A stretch of 64,000 bases of DNA, taken from contig OZ020249.1 of NCBI GenBank assembly GCA_963971285.1, positions 10,590,256-10,654,255 on the forward strand, written 5' to 3'. The notes beneath the pieces were generated by a model that saw only the letters and a list, made by a program, of their open reading frames with translations, made no database searches and was not told the origin of the DNA. Positions 59,625 through 64,000 of the stretch are shown here, piece after piece. This stretch comes from Astropecten irregularis. Taxonomy: Eukaryota > Echinodermata > Asteroidea > Paxillosida > Astropectinidae. Each line of letters begins with the position of its first letter. Within the stretch, counting starts at the first letter, position 1. The position numbers and the translations under genes were made by a program.

Positions 59625-59795
59625 CTATCTAACTTTGGTGAGAAAAGTGAACAAAATAAAAATTTACTAGAGCGGGATTCGAACCACCAACCTCCGGAAT
59701 ACCGTATTCCGGAGGTCGCTAGTTCGAATCGCGCTCCATACAATTCTTATTTGTTCACTTTTCAATTACTTTAAATTCAGTTGGTTTCCCTTGGA
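59625..59795. repeat. Inverted pair of tRNA 3' halves
   Basis: gagcgggattcgaacc ... cctccggaatacc is followed at once by gtattccggaggtcgctagt and tcgaatcgcgctc, its inverse complement with a few changes. The flanks (gaaaagtgaacaaaata / tatttgttcacttttc) also pair. This looks like a head-to-head SINE pair or foldback element. Confidence 0.75.
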
Positions 59796-59799
59796 CGTG

Positions 59800-60600
59800 A
59801 ATAATTATTTCATGATTAACTTTGGTTAATATCGGAAGAATGCAAGAATTGTACAGAACACACGACTAGATATACAATAAAAAAAAAGTTGCTGTGTTTA
59901 ATGTACACTGTGCAAATAAAATATACAAATATAAAACGTGTATCGTATTTCCGATTCAACGATTGTTCATTATGTCATTATCATAAACATTGATTCAAAA
60001 CATTAAAAAAACAAGTTGGTTAACTTATAATGAATACATTATATAGTCTCAAACTGACTACAAAAATGGGACGACTGTAAGATGCCTCCCTACATCTATA
60101 CAATCGTTATTGTAATACTTTCATCAGTTTCAAATGTTAAAACCGGCTTGGACAACATTCAGATAGGAATACAGACGTTGCGTCAAGGCACAAAGCTTAT
60201 AACCTTATACTCAAAATATGGTCGGTCGTAACTTGACAATGTGGGCAAGCAACGTCCCTGTATGTTGAAAAGTCCAGTGATGCAAAAATGTTAATAAAAA
60301 TAGTAATTTATGACAAAAACTGAATACATGATCGCGAACTTAATACTAGTTATTTTGGCAGATATAAATGGACTCGCCATAACACCTACTGGCTCAGTGT
60401 TTTGTTTCAGACATCGGATTTGAGTAAGTTTTACGAAGAAAATTTCAAAAAGAAAACCGACAGTGTGTTGTAAATCTTGCACTATCAACATTTTTGCTTC
60501 GATTACAGACTTTTTGAGCATTGCACAGCGATCCTGGACTTTCTGTGCCCACAAGATCAGAAATCACGTGAAATTTCATTGAAATAACCACAATCTATGT
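59800..60600. other. No feature recognised
   Basis: AT-rich intergenic sequence; short ORFs only. Confidence 0.5.
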
Positions 60601-60603
60601 CCT

Positions 60604-60756
60604 GGGGTCGATTTCATGAAGCCCTGCGATCGATCGTAATTCGAGTTACGAAGGATAACCCATCTTAGGGGCGTATCCCACCTAGGGCTTCAATGCATCA
60701 AAAGTCCTACGATTGATAGTAAGTTACGAAACGTTTGGTGAAATCGACCCCGGGGC
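60604..60756. mobile_element. Short MITE, CTGGGGTCGATTTCATGAAG ends
   Basis: Left CTGGGGTCGATTTCATGAAG and right GGTGAAATCGACCCCGG are inverted; the interior is palindromic around aaggataacccatc. Same family as 41,864-42,141. Confidence 0.8.
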
Positions 60757-61488
60757 AAATACGTAATTGTACGCATGAGAGTTCGAGGAATGATAGTCTG
60801 GTTCCCAGACCAAGAGTCTCCGACTATTCTGTCGATTCGTGAATCCGTTCTAAAGAGTATAAAAATAGAGGCTTTTGGCTGCGGTTAGGAAAACAGAGCA
60901 GCCTGAGTCTGAGCCCGAGCCTCCGTTTCGTAAACTTCAAGAGTCGTCAGGGAATCTTTGGGCAGGGAACAAGACTAGAAAAATGATAACCAAAAAACCC
61001 GAATGATAGGTCTGCTGCCACCAACGTCTCGTAATGTACATTATTACTTCCACTGTGATGCATGTGACATCATGAAAATTGCTGCTTTTCTTTTTTTATC
61101 CAAACCGCGAAGTCCAATTTGTTTATAATTGTACATTTTTGTTTTTACAATCGTCAATGTAAATAAACTGCAGTACTTATAATTATATGTCAATTGATTT
61201 AATTATAATAACTACATACAAATTCCGTTCCTCCAACAAAAAACGTTTGTTCACATTTAACATTGTGATTCTCAAGGCGCCCTCTTGTGGTCGGTTGTGT
61301 TTTGATGTGCTTGTTGTATCCTTCTAACCGGAAAAGGGTGGATTTTAATGGAAACAAGACTGGTCAGGTACGTTGATTAAGGATGAGCAACACAAATTTA
61401 ACGTGCTCAGCTATCAAAACGTAAATACACATGTAACATGTACATGTACCATCATTTGAGCTATCGAACCAATACCGTGGGTATTACC

Positions 61489-61984
61489 CAGTGTTGGAGT
61501 CGGGTCCTTAAAACCGAGTGCAGAACTTCAAGGGCTGAGTACTGGGCCGTGTCCGAGTACATTGCTGGCGGAGTCCAAATCCTAAAGTATTGAGTACGAG
61601 TACTTTCAGGGTCGAGTACAGGGCCGAGTCCGAGTACCAAAGTCCGAGTCCTTACCGATTACAGGCACAGTGGCAACACACAGTGCCAAAAAATGCAGTT
61701 TGTTTCACAATTTTCTTTTACTGAAGTTGGACGCTGTGCCGCCACTCGTCTTACAAACTCTTGATTTTCAAAACTTGCAAATGGCAGTGTGCTGCTTACT
61801 CCGTTTGGTACTATACTCCCGATGATCTTAATACTCCCATTGTAAAATGTATCGGAAATCCCCAACATAATCAACCGTGAAATTGTAACGAAAATTGAAA
61901 TTTGTACTAAATGGCCAAGTACATTTATTTTCAAGTACTTTTAATTGAGTACGGGCCGGGTATTTTCATAGTACTCCAACACTG
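61489..61984. mobile_element. 496-bp hAT-like element
   Basis: Ends CAGTGTTGGAGT and ACTCCAACACTG, typical of hAT. Flanked by gtattacc (61,481-61,488) and gtaatacc (61,985-61,992), an 8-bp duplication with one change. The interior is rich in gtccgagtac words and has no transposase. Confidence 0.8.
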
Positions 61985-61999
61985 GTAATACCCACGTTA

Positions 62000-62759
62000 C
62001 ATACGGCGTGAGTTCAGAAGCCATATTACCTAGCATCAAACGTGCAAGATGATTAGTAATCAAGGTGGTGCAGCCCAAAGATTATATAGCTCTACGCGCA
62101 AGCCATGGAGAACTCTCCACTGAAATGCGTAATCGCCATGGGCGCCATTCTCGTGTGAGGGCGGGCTCTCTGTTGTGTACTGAGTTTCGATCGCATGATG
62201 TCAGCGATGTATGCAATACATGTATTTGCAAAAGTAGGTTCAGAAAACCACACAAAAATCGCCGTTTCCATATTCAGTGGCTTCACATCAATGTCAAATA
62301 TTTCTATTTAGAATAAACAATATAGGTTCAATCGAATTCGGGCCACGATTTGGCCTAATACTCCCATTTTCTTTGATAAAGCTTCCAGCCCCCATATGTC
62401 CCGCGTACAAACTACTCGCTATTTGCACACCAGAATGGCGGATCGCGACCTCCATACAAATTAACACGCGCCCTGTGGTCAGTCCTCCATCTTGCGTGTA
62501 GCGCTATAAAATCTTTGGTGCAGCCACATGGCATGTTAACAATAAAACACCATGAAATATCTCAATTAGTACTGTAGATTCGGTCGTTTGCTTCATTGTG
62601 CTTTACACATACATACATGCCCCAATGCGTTAACGTGAACAACTCTTCCAATGAATGCTAACAATATTATTCAATTTACTGTCGTGTCATTAAACATTAC
62701 TGTCCAGGGCAAAGTTAATCTTACTGAGGTAAATTTATAATGAATGAATACAAACAAGT
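62000..62759. other. Downstream flank / likely 3' UTR of the Orange-domain gene
   Basis: No ORF of note. Lies just 3' of the minus-strand stop at 62,760. I saw no convincing minus-strand AATAAA. Confidence 0.4.
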
Positions 62760-63616
62760 TCACTGAGCTGCTGGCCTGACAAAGGCAACGAGATATGGTG
62801 CTACATAGTTCAAGTTGAAGCCAAGGTGAGAGCCTGAGACATTATTAGCCATAGAGGGCGCTATACTCTGCGTACTGGGGAGCACCGTTCTTGTGTTCAT
62901 CACACTCGATGCAGCTGCAGTTCCGGTTAGTGTACTGATGTTGCTGCTAGTGACTGTCGTTGCTCCACTCCCCCCGCGGGAGCTGAATGTCACACCGGAA
63001 TTTGTGGGCAATGTTCTAGCAATGGTCAGTAGAGGCTCAGATGAGCTCTGCCGCGCGAGGGCGCCCTCCGACAAGCAATGGGACAGCGGCGATGGCATTG
63101 CGTAATACTGATTGGTGTCCACCGTGAGGGGCTTCATCACACCCAGGGGATGATGGGACAGGTTGACCTGACCGGAAGTTGTTTTCGAATGCAAGGTATC
63201 ATGGGAGATGCCGCTCCGGGCCAGCATGGCCGAGCCGGGCGGATAGGCTGCACAAGCGTTCGTGTGGGCGAGTTGGGGAGACGTTTGGGTCGAGCTGGGA
63301 GCCCCTTGCGTGCTGAAGCTGGGACGCTGACGCCGCTGTACGTCCACAAACTGATCGAGGGCCAGACGTCCCAGACGAGATGTGTGCAGCTGGTTGTTGA
63401 GATCTAATTTGCTCTGGTACTGCACCAAGTGCGCCCTCAGGCGGATGATGATGTCATGATTGGGCGGGAAACCCTCAACTTGCACCAAATAGCGAATGGT
63501 TTCTTCCATGCAGTCCTGGAACCCGTCCATCATAGCGTGCACCGGGGCAGGGGGAGGTGGGTTGAAGAGGCTAGGTAGAGGGCCTTCTCCCGACGACTGT
63601 GTAGACTTGGTAGATT
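62760..63616 (-). CDS. Terminal exon of a Hes/Hey/Cwo-like transcription factor (Orange domain)
   Basis: Starts at the acceptor TGTGTGATTTCAG|AATC in phase 1 and ends in TGA at 62,760, about 285 residues. After a Pro-rich stretch (FNPPPPAPVHA), residues about 30-70 form an Orange domain: GFQDCMEETIRYLVQVEGF, then IIIRLRAHLVQY. This domain follows the bHLH in Hairy/E(spl), Hey and clockwork-orange/DEC repressors and helps choose partners. The rest is Ser/Thr/Gln-rich and low complexity, and ends VAFVRPAAQ. No WRPW or YRPW Groucho-binding motif is present, arguing against a canonical Hes or Hey. The bHLH must be on exons beyond 64,000. Nuclear DNA-binding repressor by family. Confidence 0.82.
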
Positions 63617-64000
63617 CTGAAATCACACAAGATAGAAAATAATACTTTAAGTGTCAATGGTCACATCTTTGGCTCTGCCACATAAAATCAACGTTTATAG
63701 TGTCCTTACAATCTCACAGTCTTCACACAGGCAACAATGAGTTATAATCATAGCCAGCGTGTAAATCAAAACGCATTGTGGAATGCTGACTCAGGTTAGG
63801 TATGGCCTCCATAAAAAGCAAAACCAACAGAACCGTAACTTGTAAAAAAACCCAGCACATTTACATGTATTGAGAATACTTCAATTTCAAGTACTGTACA
63901 TGTAATCTTGAACGTTTGACACAACATTCGAGAAGATGACGAAATCGCTTAATACCAGTGCATCCGACACGCGCAGAAGGTATCTGTCATCGACCATTGC
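63617..64000 (-). other. Intron of the Orange-domain gene
   Basis: Sequence upstream of the acceptor, AT-rich, with no second exon visible before the window ends. Confidence 0.6.

Noticed and set aside
62065..62501. 83- and 74-codon plus-strand ORFs near the Orange-domain gene
   Set aside because: No domain-like sequence or splice context; probably chance frames in the downstream flank.

Overview
This is eukaryotic, intron-bearing, AT-rich and repeat-laden DNA. The genes are a family of tandemly arrayed NLR immune receptors (Death domain, NACHT NTPase, long leucine-rich repeat tail) and the last exon of a Hes/Hey/clockwork-orange-like transcription factor. Large Death-NACHT-LRR families with one big NACHT-LRR exon are characteristic of invertebrate deuterostomes, and an echinoderm is my best guess. 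No species call is possible from the sequence alone. A 200-base N run (11,106-11,305) is an assembly gap.

Layout. All three NLR genes are on the minus strand, head to tail. NLR-1 occupies 1-1,288 and its NACHT exon runs off the left edge with an open frame. NLR-2 occupies 18,897 to about 26,380. NLR-3 occupies 35,579-39,757. A decayed fourth NLR fragment lies just downstream of NLR-3 (about 34,350-35,140). Every intron I could place in the three genes fits canonical splice sites with matching phase: Death exon, phase-1 intron of 149-168 bp, then one NACHT-LRR exon. NLR-2 differs from the others: 5' of its Death exon there are two exons that together encode a ubiquitin-like fold, then a short Ser/Glu/Pro-rich linker exon, all joining in frame. 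This is the most interesting observation in the window.

The blocks 12.4-23.6 kb and 27.3-39.8 kb (downstream flank plus NLR) are direct copies of one another and were made by segmental duplication. They differ by a LINE deletion, minisatellites, and the number of 171-bp LRR units (12 in NLR-2, 7 in NLR-3).

From 42.5 to 58.2 kb there is a tandem array of four units. Unit 1 is 3.13 kb, units 2 and 3 are 4.25 kb, and the last unit is diverged. It has no convincing gene but is full of small DNA transposons. Two insertions can be dated against empty sites in sister units: a 1,102-bp element with 9-bp target duplications, and a 391-bp hAT-like element with 8-bp duplications. A TTAA-flanked MITE family of about 365 bp recurs throughout the window. 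Several SINE-like, tRNA-derived elements and LINE fragments are also present.

The right end (62,760-63,616, minus) is the terminal exon of a bHLH-Orange-type repressor whose bHLH exons would lie beyond the window.

Functionally the NLRs would be cytosolic sensors: the LRR region senses, NACHT oligomerises in an ATP-dependent way, and the Death domain recruits adaptors. In NLR-2 a ubiquitin-like module would sit at or near the N terminus. Most other ORFs in the window are chance frames in repeats or noncoding DNA.
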